13,072 nt of DNA from an uncultured Eubacteriales bacterium (GCA_934718145.1 CAKUZC010000018.1:1-13072), one strand, 5' to 3'; numbered from the stretch's first letter, positions 1 through 5,416 are shown. Notes: generated by a model not told the origin, from the letters alone. Numbers and translations: made by a program.

Positions 1-1733
1 CCTTTTATACTTCTCCAATAATCAATAGTATTTCCTTGTTGAACCAGTAGTTGATAAAATGTCACACCTAAAGCATAAACATCACGTTTTACGATTTGTT
101 CTCTCTCTACAAAATTGCCCCTCGAATCCATTTCACATTCAGGAAGATACCCAGCACTTGCTATGCTAGCAAATATTCCTTTCTCACCTTCTTTTGGAAT
201 TTTTGTCAATGATCCAAAGTCGGTAACCACGACTCTTCTATTGGAAACAATGTTGTTTTGAATATATCTTCTCAGTCTAGCAAATTGTTCTTCCTGAAAC
301 AATTTAGCATCATTTTCTCCTATTTTAGATACTTTAATCTTTTTATCTATATTACTCATAATTTTATCTAATGATTCTTGTGATATATATCCAAGTACAA
401 GATTTTTTAGTGATTTTAAATCATCTTTAACATCATTCAATTTTAATTTCAGATTTTTCCTCTGTTCTTTAGTAAGTTTAAATTCCTCACCAGAAGTATC
501 ATCAGGTATCTTTGACTTATCTATAGTTAAAAAGTTTTGAAATTTTATATCATTATGGGAATAACCTAAGCCATGTAAATATAGTACACTTTTCAATGCC
601 TGTCTAGCATTCTTAATTACACTATCGAAAGTACGGTATGTTCCATTATTCTTACTAACTTTTAAATTCCCTTTAGCTAAAGGAGCTTCTAAAATATTAT
701 TGCTATCATCAATTTTATGGGGAACCACAGTATATTTCCGTGCACGTTTTTTAATCTTTTTGGTTGTATCATCATCTGTATCTTTTTCTTTAAGCTGATC
801 GTTAAGTTCTGCTAATAAATTGAATTCTCCTATTGTACCACCAGTTTCGAGATTTGTAACTTTTAATCCAATTTCCTTATTACTTTTTGGATCTATGCAG
901 GAGAAGAAAGCTCCATAAGTTCCGCTATTTATAAATCTTTTAACTGTATATCCTTTCGCCCACAAACATATGTCTGCTCCTGCCCACTGATGTGGTAAAT
1001 CTCCATGATTATCATAATCCAAATAACCACCTGCAAATTTAGTATTTTTTTTATAGTTAACATCACGCAACAAATTTTTACGAAATTCAATATCTTCATC
1101 TAGCACTTTATGATAAGTAGTTAAAATATGATCAAACATGTCGCTAGATGTGATATAAGATCTTAAATCATTAAATTTTACCATTTCTTTCAGACAATTT
1201 ATATTTTCTTTAACCAACTTATGTGCATCGACGCTATTTAAAATTTTCAAAAATAAATCAGTATTTGAAATCAATTGTTTCATTGTAGATTCATCTTGAA
1301 GCGCAGCTTTCAGTAAATTTATGTTATTAAGTAAATAATTATTATATTTCTTATCAGTTACTATAGATTTTAATGCATTTTTACTATCTATATTTTTTTT
1401 GAGATTGTTATTGCCCATAATCAAACTAAACAACTCTTTATTTTCAAGTATACTTTTATTTATTTCATCTTTATCAAAAAATTTTTTAGCTAAACCAAGT
1501 ATTTCTTCAAGCTTTTCTTTATAATCATTACCAGTAACTTCTTCGAATTTTTTGCAATACTTTTTAAAAACTATCATTAATTTTTTCTTTAAGATAGAAG
1601 AAAACTTCTTTTCTTTTGAATGTTTATCTAAGTATCCAAAACATTCATCTGCTCTCCATTTATCTACTTCCTTATTTATAGAAGCAGTTGTAATACATGT
1701 TTTTAAACTTTTCACACTCTTATCTTTGCCCAT
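1..1733 (-). CDS. Eukaryotic-type Ser/Thr protein kinase with N-terminal 20-residue repeats (3' end outside window)
   Basis: 577 codons are open from the ATG at 1733 to the left edge, so the C-terminus is missing. Kinase landmarks appear in the right order: glycine-rich loop SGTYG (270-274), ATP lysine K291 in IGLKV, candidate helix-C glutamate E303, catalytic loop HNDIKFQN (H393, D395, K397, N400), DFG (505-507), an APE-like GYLPE (528-532) and subdomain IX DVYALG (551-556). All core catalytic residues are present, so an active kinase is likely. Two things are odd. Residues about 91-210 form six roughly 20-residue helical repeats. About 100 Lys-rich, probably helical residues also separate N400 from DFG, where about 13 are normal. 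No membrane segment or PASTA repeat is visible, unlike PrkC. The start follows a G7 tract eight bases upstream. Substrate and role are unknown. The family call is secure; everything functional beyond kinase activity is not. Confidence 0.88.
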   Translation of the reverse strand, partial: MGKDKSVKSLKTCITTASINKEVDKWRADECFGYLDKHSKEKKFSSILKKKLMIVFKKYCKKFEEVTGNDYKEKLEEILGLAKKFFDKDEINKSILENKELFSLIMGNNNLKKNIDSKNALKSIVTDKKYNNYLLNNINLLKAALQDESTMKQLISNTDLFLKILNSVDAHKLVKENINCLKEMVKFNDLRSYITSSDMFDHILTTYHKVLDEDIEFRKNLLRDVNYKKNTKFAGGYLDYDNHGDLPHQWAGADICLWAKGYTVKRFINSGTYGAFFSCIDPKSNKEIGLKVTNLETGGTIGEFNLLAELNDQLKEKDTDDDTTKKIKKRARKYTVVPHKIDDSNNILEAPLAKGNLKVSKNNGTYRTFDSVIKNARQALKSVLYLHGLGYSHNDIKFQNFLTIDKSKIPDDTSGEEFKLTKEQRKNLKLKLNDVKDDLKSLKNLVLGYISQESLDKIMSNIDKKIKVSKIGENDAKLFQEEQFARLRRYIQNNIVSNRRVVVTDFGSLTKIPKEGEKGIFASIASAGYLPECEMDSRGNFVEREQIVKRDVYALGVTFYQLLVQQGNTIDYWRSIK

Positions 1734-1741
1734 TTAGATTA

Positions 1742-1748
1742 CCCCCCC
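1742..1748 (-). promoter_or_regulatory. G7 homopolymer acting as the kinase Shine-Dalgarno
   Basis: On the minus strand seven consecutive G lie eight bases before the kinase ATG. No other SD-like sequence is present. The run can pair with the CCUCC anti-SD through one G-U wobble. It lies inside a three-codon mini-ORF (ATG GGG GGG TAA, 1750-1739), so the tract may tune translation. Such a run is conspicuous in this AT-rich DNA. Confidence 0.6.
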
Positions 1749-1770
1749 ATAAAAAATAATTTTATATATA

Positions 1771-1799
1771 ATTAGAACATATCACAAAAACATTGTCAA
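1771..1799 (-). promoter_or_regulatory. Sigma-A-type promoter of the kinase gene
   Basis: On the minus strand the -35 TTGACA (1799-1794) is a perfect match. A 17-base spacer separates it from the -10 TCTAAT (1776-1771, one mismatch). This places the transcript start about 30 bases upstream of the kinase ATG. The bases CTTGACA are shared with the other three accessory-gene promoters in the window. Confidence 0.8.
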
Positions 1800-1806
1800 G
1801 TAATTT

Positions 1807-1821
1807 TATGATTAAATCATA
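1807..1821. promoter_or_regulatory. 15-bp palindrome upstream of the kinase promoter
   Basis: TATGATTAAATCATA is a perfect 7-1-7 inverted repeat. Its nearest edge is seven bases upstream of the kinase -35, a usual place for an activator or distal operator. It is AT-rich, so chance is possible. Confidence 0.35.
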
Positions 1822-1901
1822 TAATTAGTTGGTTTACGTATTCCTTTCAATCATAACCACGCCTAAGAGATGTGTTATGAGAATCCTTATAAGAGCACAA
1901 G

Positions 1902-1932
1902 AAAACCGGCCATATCAAGACGGCCGGCTTTT
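1902..1932. terminator. GC-rich hairpin, probable bidirectional terminator
   Basis: CCGGCC (1906-1911) pairs with GGCCGG (1922-1927) around a 10-base loop. After one A/C mismatch, flanking A-run and T-run pair as well, giving TTTT on either strand. No intact gene ends here on either strand. It may terminate the eroded frame ending at 1959 on the minus strand, or a small transcript on the plus strand. Confidence 0.55.
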
Positions 1933-1958
1933 AATATGTTCAGGCCAAAGAGAATTGA

Positions 1959-2063
1959 TTATCTACTGTCCTTAAAAGGGGTTACGTATTCTTTAGTTTT
2001 TAATTTGTCCGCAGTCTAACCTTTATTACTTCCTGCACTTTTTAATGGTTTTATAGTCTTGAT
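1959..2063 (-). pseudogene. Possible decayed gene tail with an internal stop
   Basis: Read on the minus strand, one frame gives LEKIKTIKPLKSAGSNKG, an in-frame TAG (2018-2016), then TADKLKTKEYVTPFKDSR and TAA (1961-1959). Composition is protein-like and a terminator hairpin follows about 30 bases on, as for a real 3' end. No start, RBS or recognisable family is visible. Roughly 35 codons of AT-rich sequence can look like this by chance, so the call is tentative. Confidence 0.2.
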
Positions 2064-2105
2064 TTTTTCTAGAAAAATATAATATGTATAATTTTTTAAA
2101 AAATA

Positions 2106-2154
2106 TTATAAATTTCATAAAAAACACTTGACATTATATATATATATATATAAT
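2106..2154 (+). repeat. Promoter block, plus-oriented copy of an inverted pair
   Basis: This 49-base block (TTATAAATTT, an A-run, ACACTTGACA, then a TA repeat ending TATAAT) matches the minus-strand block at 3156-3106. The differences are a few substitutions and single-base gaps. The similarity extends upstream of the -35, beyond what two promoters need to share, which suggests duplication of a promoter cassette. The two copies flank the convergent gene pair in inverted orientation. Confidence 0.75.
2128..2154 (+). promoter_or_regulatory. Promoter of the small orphan gene at 2217, with (TA)n spacer
   Basis: The -35 TTGACA is at 2128-2133. A TATAAT lies at 2149-2154 with 15 bases between, and a TAATTT at 17. 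The spacer is almost wholly a (TA)9 run (2135-2152), so the exact -10 register is ambiguous and would shift with each repeat gained or lost. The transcript would start near 2161, leaving an unusually structured leader of about 55 bases. Confidence 0.75.
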
Positions 2155-2163
2155 TTAACTGTG

Positions 2164-2177
2164 CTCTTGGCCAAGAG
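2164..2177. promoter_or_regulatory. Perfect 14-bp palindrome at the transcription start (candidate operator)
   Basis: CTCTTGGCCAAGAG is a perfect palindrome beginning 9 bases after the -10, so it covers about +3 to +16. That position and symmetry fit a dimeric repressor site blocking initiation. A 5' leader hairpin is less likely because a perfect palindrome leaves no loop without unpairing the central bases. No repressor gene is visible in the window. Confidence 0.6.
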
Positions 2178-2216
2178 ACGAATTTTTAAAATTTATATTT
2201 AAAGGAGTGTATAACG

Positions 2217-2618
2217 ATGGGTACAAATGCAACAATAGACAAAGGCAAAATTGAAGAGGGGATATCTAAAATATTGGATATAGTTAAGATTCTAAAAGAT
2301 TATGATGGGAAAAAACAAGCATATGATCTGGTGACAGAAGATATACAACCTTTAGCAAAAGAAATGGTGGAAAAATTGGAGATCACATCAAGGGGTAAAT
2401 TTTCTTCAGCTGAACTACATAAAAAACTACATCCAAACCCCAGCACAATGAATAATATGGCCCTAATATATGCCTTAGCACATGGTAACACTGCACCACT
2501 GTTTGGTCCGAACTCTAATGACCCAAATAGCCGGAAAGAAGACTGTAGTGGATGTGCAAAATTCTTGGCAGATTCCTACAATAAATTAAATAAAAAACTG
2601 ATTAAATTCATTAAATAA
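2217..2618 (+). CDS. Small orphan protein, 133 aa, unknown function
   Basis: The start is supported by AAAGGAG (2201-2207) nine bases before the ATG and a strong promoter upstream. The product is a soluble, Lys-rich protein with no signal peptide or membrane segment. Residues 8-57 look helical (EEGISKILDIVKIL and following). The middle has the proline-rich LHPNPS and PLFGPNSNDPNS segments, and near the C-terminus lies a CxxC pair (C110, C113) before a basic helix. I recognise no family. It converges with the small gene at 3033-2668 and shares a near-identical promoter with it, which suggests co-regulation. Codon choice and the well-formed RBS make it a real gene rather than a chance frame. 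Confidence 0.72.
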   Translation: MGTNATIDKGKIEEGISKILDIVKILKDYDGKKQAYDLVTEDIQPLAKEMVEKLEITSRGKFSSAELHKKLHPNPSTMNNMALIYALAHGNTAPLFGPNSNDPNSRKEDCSGCAKFLADSYNKLNKKLIKFIK

Positions 2619-2632
2619 AAAATATTAAAATT

Positions 2633-2668
2633 AAAAAAAGCTGGCGCCTAAATAATAGCGCCGGCTTT
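2633..2668 (-). terminator. Hairpin terminator between two convergent small genes
   Basis: AAAGCTGGCGC (2637-2647) pairs over 11 bp, with one T-G wobble, with GCGCCGGCTTT (2658-2668) around a 10-base loop. On the minus strand it is followed by seven T (2639-2633), an excellent terminator for the gene ending at 2668, whose TGA shares one base with the stem. On the plus strand only TTT follows, so it is weaker for the gene ending at 2618. Confidence 0.85.
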
Positions 2669-3033
2669 CAACGTAGTATTATTCTTCGCTCCATGTGTTC
2701 ACGAACAAATTTAAACATCATATCCGAACATTCTTTAGCTAAATTTTTTCCTAGATTTCTTTCTAACGAAGCATCTATTTTATTTGATTTTATTATTCTT
2801 TCATGCATTTCTTCAATTTCTTTTGGACTTTTGGATTTAAGCATCCAATTGTCAGCGGCACTAACATAACAGGCTATAATTGTACGTATATCCGTGTAAA
2901 TGTCAATTGATATCCCGTTTTTATTGAGCCAAACTTTAACTTCTTTATAAAGTTCTTGATAAACTGTATCAAAATTTGTTGTCCATTGATATCCTCCTAA
3001 GTATTTATATTTTTTAACAACTTCATTTGACAT
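2668..3033 (-). CDS. Small orphan protein, 121 aa, unknown function
   Basis: The start is the ATG at 3033, nine bases after AAAGGA (3048-3043). An in-frame TTG at 3051 would lie upstream of that RBS and is rejected. The protein begins MSNEVVKKYKYLGGYQW. It is soluble, mostly helical by eye, with aromatic residues clustered in the first 40 positions, a mid-protein IIACYVSAADNWML stretch and a basic C-terminus (EHMERRIILR). No catalytic motif or family is recognisable. It faces the gene at 2217, shares the terminator hairpin with it, and is driven by the second copy of the same promoter block. A two-component pair (toxin-antitoxin, effector-immunity) is a guess from layout only. Confidence 0.7.
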   Translation of the reverse strand: MSNEVVKKYKYLGGYQWTTNFDTVYQELYKEVKVWLNKNGISIDIYTDIRTIIACYVSAADNWMLKSKSPKEIEEMHERIIKSNKIDASLERNLGKNLAKECSDMMFKFVREHMERRIILR

Positions 3034-3076
3034 AACTATCATTCCTTTCAAGCTATAGTTTTTATTAAATAAAAAT

Positions 3077-3106
3077 TTGTTTATTTGAAATGCATTTCAT
3101 AAACAA
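3077..3106. promoter_or_regulatory. Interrupted palindrome at the start site of the gene at 3033 (candidate operator)
   Basis: The perfect 12-bp core GAAATGCATTTC (3087-3098) is extended by arms TTGTTTAT (3077-3084) and ATAAACAA (3099-3106), with two extra T on one side. It begins at the end of the -10 and covers the expected start site. This is the same position as the palindrome at 2164-2177 but with an unrelated sequence. It may be an operator or a stabilising 5' hairpin. Confidence 0.55.
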
Positions 3107-3133
3107 TTATATATATATATATATTATTGTCAA
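3106..3133 (-). promoter_or_regulatory. Promoter of the gene at 3033, with (TA)n spacer
   Basis: On the minus strand a perfect -35 TTGACA (3133-3128), a 16-base spacer and a perfect -10 TATAAT (3111-3106) are seen. The spacer is mainly TA repeats ((TA)8 over 3108-3124). The sequence ACACTTGACA and the TA run match the promoter at 2128-2154. Confidence 0.82.
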
Positions 3134-3156
3134 GTGTTTTTATATAAAATTTATAA
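3106..3156 (-). repeat. Promoter block, minus-oriented copy of an inverted pair
   Basis: This is the partner of the block at 2106-2154. Read on the minus strand it runs TTATAAATTT, TATATAAAAA, CACTTGACA and a TA repeat to TATAAT. The two copies form about 50-bp imperfect inverted repeats around a roughly 950-bp segment carrying both small genes. Confidence 0.75.
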
Positions 3157-3160
3157 ATAA
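3137..3160. repeat. 24-bp direct repeat, copy 1
   Basis: This copy is identical at 23 of 24 positions to 3312-3335 (starts TTTTTATAT, ends AAATTTATAAATAA). It lies just upstream of the -35 of the gene at 3033 and includes the upstream half of the duplicated promoter block. Confidence 0.7.
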
Positions 3161-3311
3161 ATGTTCTAACCAATACAAGGGCATTTGTATTGTTAAAATA
3201 ACATAACATATGTTATAACATAAACACCAACATTTTAACCATTAAATTGCTTACAAAAATTCTCTCGCATCATTATAAACACATACTATCGAAATTACTG
3301 TTATTAAACAT

Positions 3312-3335
3312 TTTTTATATCAAATTTATAAATAA
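3312..3335. repeat. 24-bp direct repeat, copy 2
   Basis: This is the second copy, 175 bases from the first, with a C in place of A at position 10. On the minus strand it is followed by AATGTTTAA instead of ACACTTGACA, so it has the upstream half of the promoter block but no -35. It may be a decayed third promoter copy or a duplication scar. Confidence 0.65.
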
Positions 3336-3337
3336 TT

Positions 3338-3370
3338 AAAAGCTCCCATACAACCATGAGAGCCTTTTTT
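3338..3370 (-). terminator. Terminator of the prfA-ywlC-transglycosylase-aminopeptidase block
   Basis: GCTCCCAT (3342-3349) pairs with ATGAGAGC (3356-3363), 8 bp with one G-T wobble and a six-base loop. AAAA at 3338-3341 gives a T-run on the minus strand, and T6 at 3365-3370 serves the plus strand. It sits 20 bases beyond the aminopeptidase stop and separates the housekeeping block from the accessory genes. Confidence 0.85.
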
Positions 3371-3389
3371 AAACTTATATTTAATTTTT

Positions 3390-4790
3390 TTATTTCAAGA
3401 AAATTTGAATTGCTTTATACGTCATGTAAAGGTCAATTTTAGAAATTACCTCAAATGGAGCGTGCATTGAAAGCACAGGGACACCTATATCTATTACGTC
3501 TACATTTAAATTGGCAATATATTTTGCGATTGTGCCGCCTCCGCCTGTATCAACCTTTCCTAGTTCTCCACTTTGCCAGATAATATTGTTATCATTTAAT
3601 AGCTTTCTTATTTCTCCCGTAAACTCTGCAGAAGCTTCCGATGTGCCATATTTTCCACCACTTCCTGTATATTTTTCAACTACAACTCCCCTGTTTACGA
3701 AAGAACTGTTTGCAACTTCATAATTATTCGGATAAGTTGGATCATATGCTGCATTGACGTCCGCTGATAAACATTTCGATTTACCTAAAACATCTCGGCA
3801 TTTTACACCATCTAAATCTGCAAAATCAGAAATCAAATACTCAACAAAACGACACTGCATTCCGGTGTTTCCGTCACTTCCGGTTTCCTCTTTGTCAGTT
3901 AAAACAACAATTGCTGTTTTTTCGGGTACATCACAATCAAAAATAGCCTTAAATGAAGGATAAGCACAGGAACGATCATCATGGGCATATCCGCCTATCA
4001 TACTTCTGTCAAATCCTATGTCTTGAGCTTTCATAGCCGGAACCAATTCTAAATCAGAAGATATAAAATCTTCTTCAATAATACCATATTTTTCATTTAA
4101 AATTTTAAGAATATTAAGCTTTACAAGTTCAGAACCTTCATCACATTTAAACGGCACACTTCCTATCATCACGTTTAAATCTTCACCTTTTATAGCTTCT
4201 GACATTTTTTTACCCATCTGTTCTCTTGCAAGATGAGGAAGCAAATCTGTCACGCAAAAACACGGCTCATCTTCTTTTTCTCCGATACAAACATCAACGT
4301 GAGTTCCGTCTTTTTTAACAATTCTTCCATGCAAAGAAAGTGGAATTGCAGTCCATTGATATTTCTTTATGCCACCATAATAGTGAGTTTTAAACATTGC
4401 AAAATCATTCGATTCGACGACAGGATTGGGTTTTAAATCAAGCCTTGGAGCATCTATGTGAGCAATAGATAAATTAGCTCCATCTTTAACACCATTTTTT
4501 CCTATTACTGCTAGAGCTATCATTTTTTCTCTATTGACAATATAAACTTTATCACCAGGATTGTATTTACGGTTCTTATCAAATAAAACAAATCCGTGTT
4601 TTTTGGCTTGTTCAAGTACAAAGCTTACATTTTCACGCTCTGTTTTTGCTTTATTGAGATAATCTTTGTAACCAACGCTAAATTCCTCGCAAGATTTCAG
4701 TTCATCATCGTTTAAAATTTTACAACCATTTTTTCTTTCGTAACAAAGTTTACTTTTAAGAGTTTTTATTTCACTATTCTTATCACTCAT
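3390..4790 (-). CDS. M18-family aminopeptidase, 466 aa
   Basis: This is a cytosolic di-zinc exopeptidase that removes N-terminal residues from peptides (peptide turnover). Motifs in order: HIDAPRLDLKP with H111 and D113; DLLPHLA (182-188); LELVPA (247-252); the metal-bridging Asp region AHDDRS (269-274); TDKEETGS with E301/E302; SADVNAAYDP (342-351); and SMHAPFEV with H443 near the C-terminus. Length and motif spacing fit bacterial M18 enzymes. The start is the ATG at 4790, preceded by AAGGTGG at eight bases. Upstream in-frame codons reach 4907 but overlap the transglycosylase and have no RBS. It follows that gene by 13 bases, so they are very likely cotranscribed, and it is last before the terminator. 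Confidence 0.92.
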   Translation of the reverse strand: MSDKNSEIKTLKSKLCYERKNGCKILNDDELKSCEEFSVGYKDYLNKAKTERENVSFVLEQAKKHGFVLFDKNRKYNPGDKVYIVNREKMIALAVIGKNGVKDGANLSIAHIDAPRLDLKPNPVVESNDFAMFKTHYYGGIKKYQWTAIPLSLHGRIVKKDGTHVDVCIGEKEDEPCFCVTDLLPHLAREQMGKKMSEAIKGEDLNVMIGSVPFKCDEGSELVKLNILKILNEKYGIIEEDFISSDLELVPAMKAQDIGFDRSMIGGYAHDDRSCAYPSFKAIFDCDVPEKTAIVVLTDKEETGSDGNTGMQCRFVEYLISDFADLDGVKCRDVLGKSKCLSADVNAAYDPTYPNNYEVANSSFVNRGVVVEKYTGSGGKYGTSEASAEFTGEIRKLLNDNNIIWQSGELGKVDTGGGGTIAKYIANLNVDVIDIGVPVLSMHAPFEVISKIDLYMTYKAIQIFLK

Positions 4791-4803
4791 AAAACTTACC
4801 ACC

Positions 4804-5340
4804 TTATTTTTTAAAATATAGTTTTTTATAAATTTTCTTTGCAGAAGCAACCTTTTTAACATAGTTTCTTGTTTCTTTATAGGGAATAAAATCCAGATTT
4901 TTTCCATCCGATGATATATTTTTATCAGACATCCACCGCTTAACTACACTGTCTCCTGCATTATAAGCACTAAGAACCACCTCATCGTTACTGTATTGTT
5001 TACGTAAAAGAGAAATAAAAAGCGTTCCGTACTTTATATTTATTTTAGGATTTTTAAGGTTTTCAACGCTTAAATTTTTTTCATGCGTATAAAGCTGAAG
5101 CCATTTAAAAGTATCAGGTGTTATCTGCATCAGACCAATTGCATTGGCATGGGAATGTGCTTCCTTATTAAACCCACTCTCGCATTTTATTATAGCATAA
5201 ATAAGTTCCTTTTCAATTCCGTAATTTTTTGTCGCATTTTCGACTTCAGATTCATATTTTATGGGATAAAAAGCTTTCATTAAACGTTCATAGCCACCTG
5301 CTATAAAAAATACAAGTACTCCAAAAACAACAAAACCCAT
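4804..5340 (-). CDS. GH23 lytic transglycosylase (Slt type), membrane-anchored
   Basis: It cleaves the MurNAc-GlcNAc bond of peptidoglycan by forming the 1,6-anhydro product, and acts outside the membrane. Signatures are the catalytic Glu in KCESGFNKEA (E54), GLMQITPDTF (69-78) and LSAYNAGD (123-130). It is a minimal 178-aa single-domain enzyme. The first ATG (5340) opens directly into a hydrophobic stretch (GFVVFGVLVFFIAGG) with no RBS: the nearest AGGA is 17 bases away. A very strong GGAGG lies at 5393-5389, six bases before an in-frame ATA (5382). Starting there adds IIVIRVNRTVVTSI, which completes a normal signal anchor with two Arg before the hydrophobic core. The gene sits between ywlC and the aminopeptidase. 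Confidence 0.87.
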   Translation of the reverse strand: MGFVVFGVLVFFIAGGYERLMKAFYPIKYESEVENATKNYGIEKELIYAIIKCESGFNKEAHSHANAIGLMQITPDTFKWLQLYTHEKNLSVENLKNPKINIKYGTLFISLLRKQYSNDEVVLSAYNAGDSVVKRWMSDKNISSDGKNLDFIPYKETRNYVKKVASAKKIYKKLYFKK

Positions 5341-5386
5341 AATAGAAGTAACTACAGTCCTATTTACTCTTATTACTATTATGAAT

Positions 5387-5396
5387 CCCCTCCCCT
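5387..5396 (-). promoter_or_regulatory. Strong RBS that implies a non-AUG start for the transglycosylase
   Basis: Minus-strand AGGGGAGGGG lies about 20 bases after the ywlC stop. No ATG, GTG or TTG in frame follows at normal spacing. The in-frame codons there are ATA (5382), ATA (5379) and GTA. ATA at six bases is the best-placed start. The alternative is that the ATG at 5340 is used inefficiently. Confidence 0.5.
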
Positions 5397-5416
5397 AAAG
5401 AAAATCTGACAAATAT

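Larger units (their letters stand above)
1734..2216. other. Intergenic region between the divergent kinase and small orphan gene
   Basis: This 483-base gap holds the kinase promoter at one end and the promoter plus palindrome of the gene at 2217 at the other. Between them lie a hairpin with arms 1851-1860 and 1872-1880 (bulged C, 11-base loop), a GC-rich terminator-like hairpin (1906-1927), and a minus-strand reading frame that resembles a gene tail. The 10-mer TTACGTATTC occurs twice, near 1833 and 1982. The 9-mer AAGAGCACA (1891-1899) recurs inverted at 2160-2168. A terminator between two divergent genes implies a lost gene or a small RNA. No intact ORF over about 35 codons is convincing here. 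Confidence 0.6.
3134..3389. other. Intergenic region rich in palindromes and repeats
   Basis: No gene is visible between the promoter of the gene at 3033 and the end of the aminopeptidase gene. The region holds a hairpin CAATACAA/TTGTATTG (3171-3178 with 3185-3192, six-base loop), a perfect 14-bp palindrome ATAACATATGTTAT (3203-3216) flanked by ATAACAT on both sides, two direct repeats, and the aminopeptidase terminator. The density of inverted repeats upstream of one small gene suggests either complex regulation or an eroded copy of a promoter-gene unit. Confidence 0.6.

Noticed and set aside
1552..1737. Plus-strand frame opposite the kinase N-terminus
   Set aside because: It is antisense to a longer frame with clear kinase motifs, and has low-complexity Phe/Ser composition without an RBS.
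2026..2120. 31-codon minus-strand ORF beginning MKFIIFFKKLY
   Set aside because: It has no RBS, overlaps the promoter block of the gene at 2217, and its composition reflects AT-rich sequence.
4791..4907. Upstream extension of the aminopeptidase by 39 codons
   Set aside because: It overlaps the end of the transglycosylase gene and lacks an RBS. AAGGTGG sits eight bases before the ATG at 4790, and the shorter length fits the M18 family.
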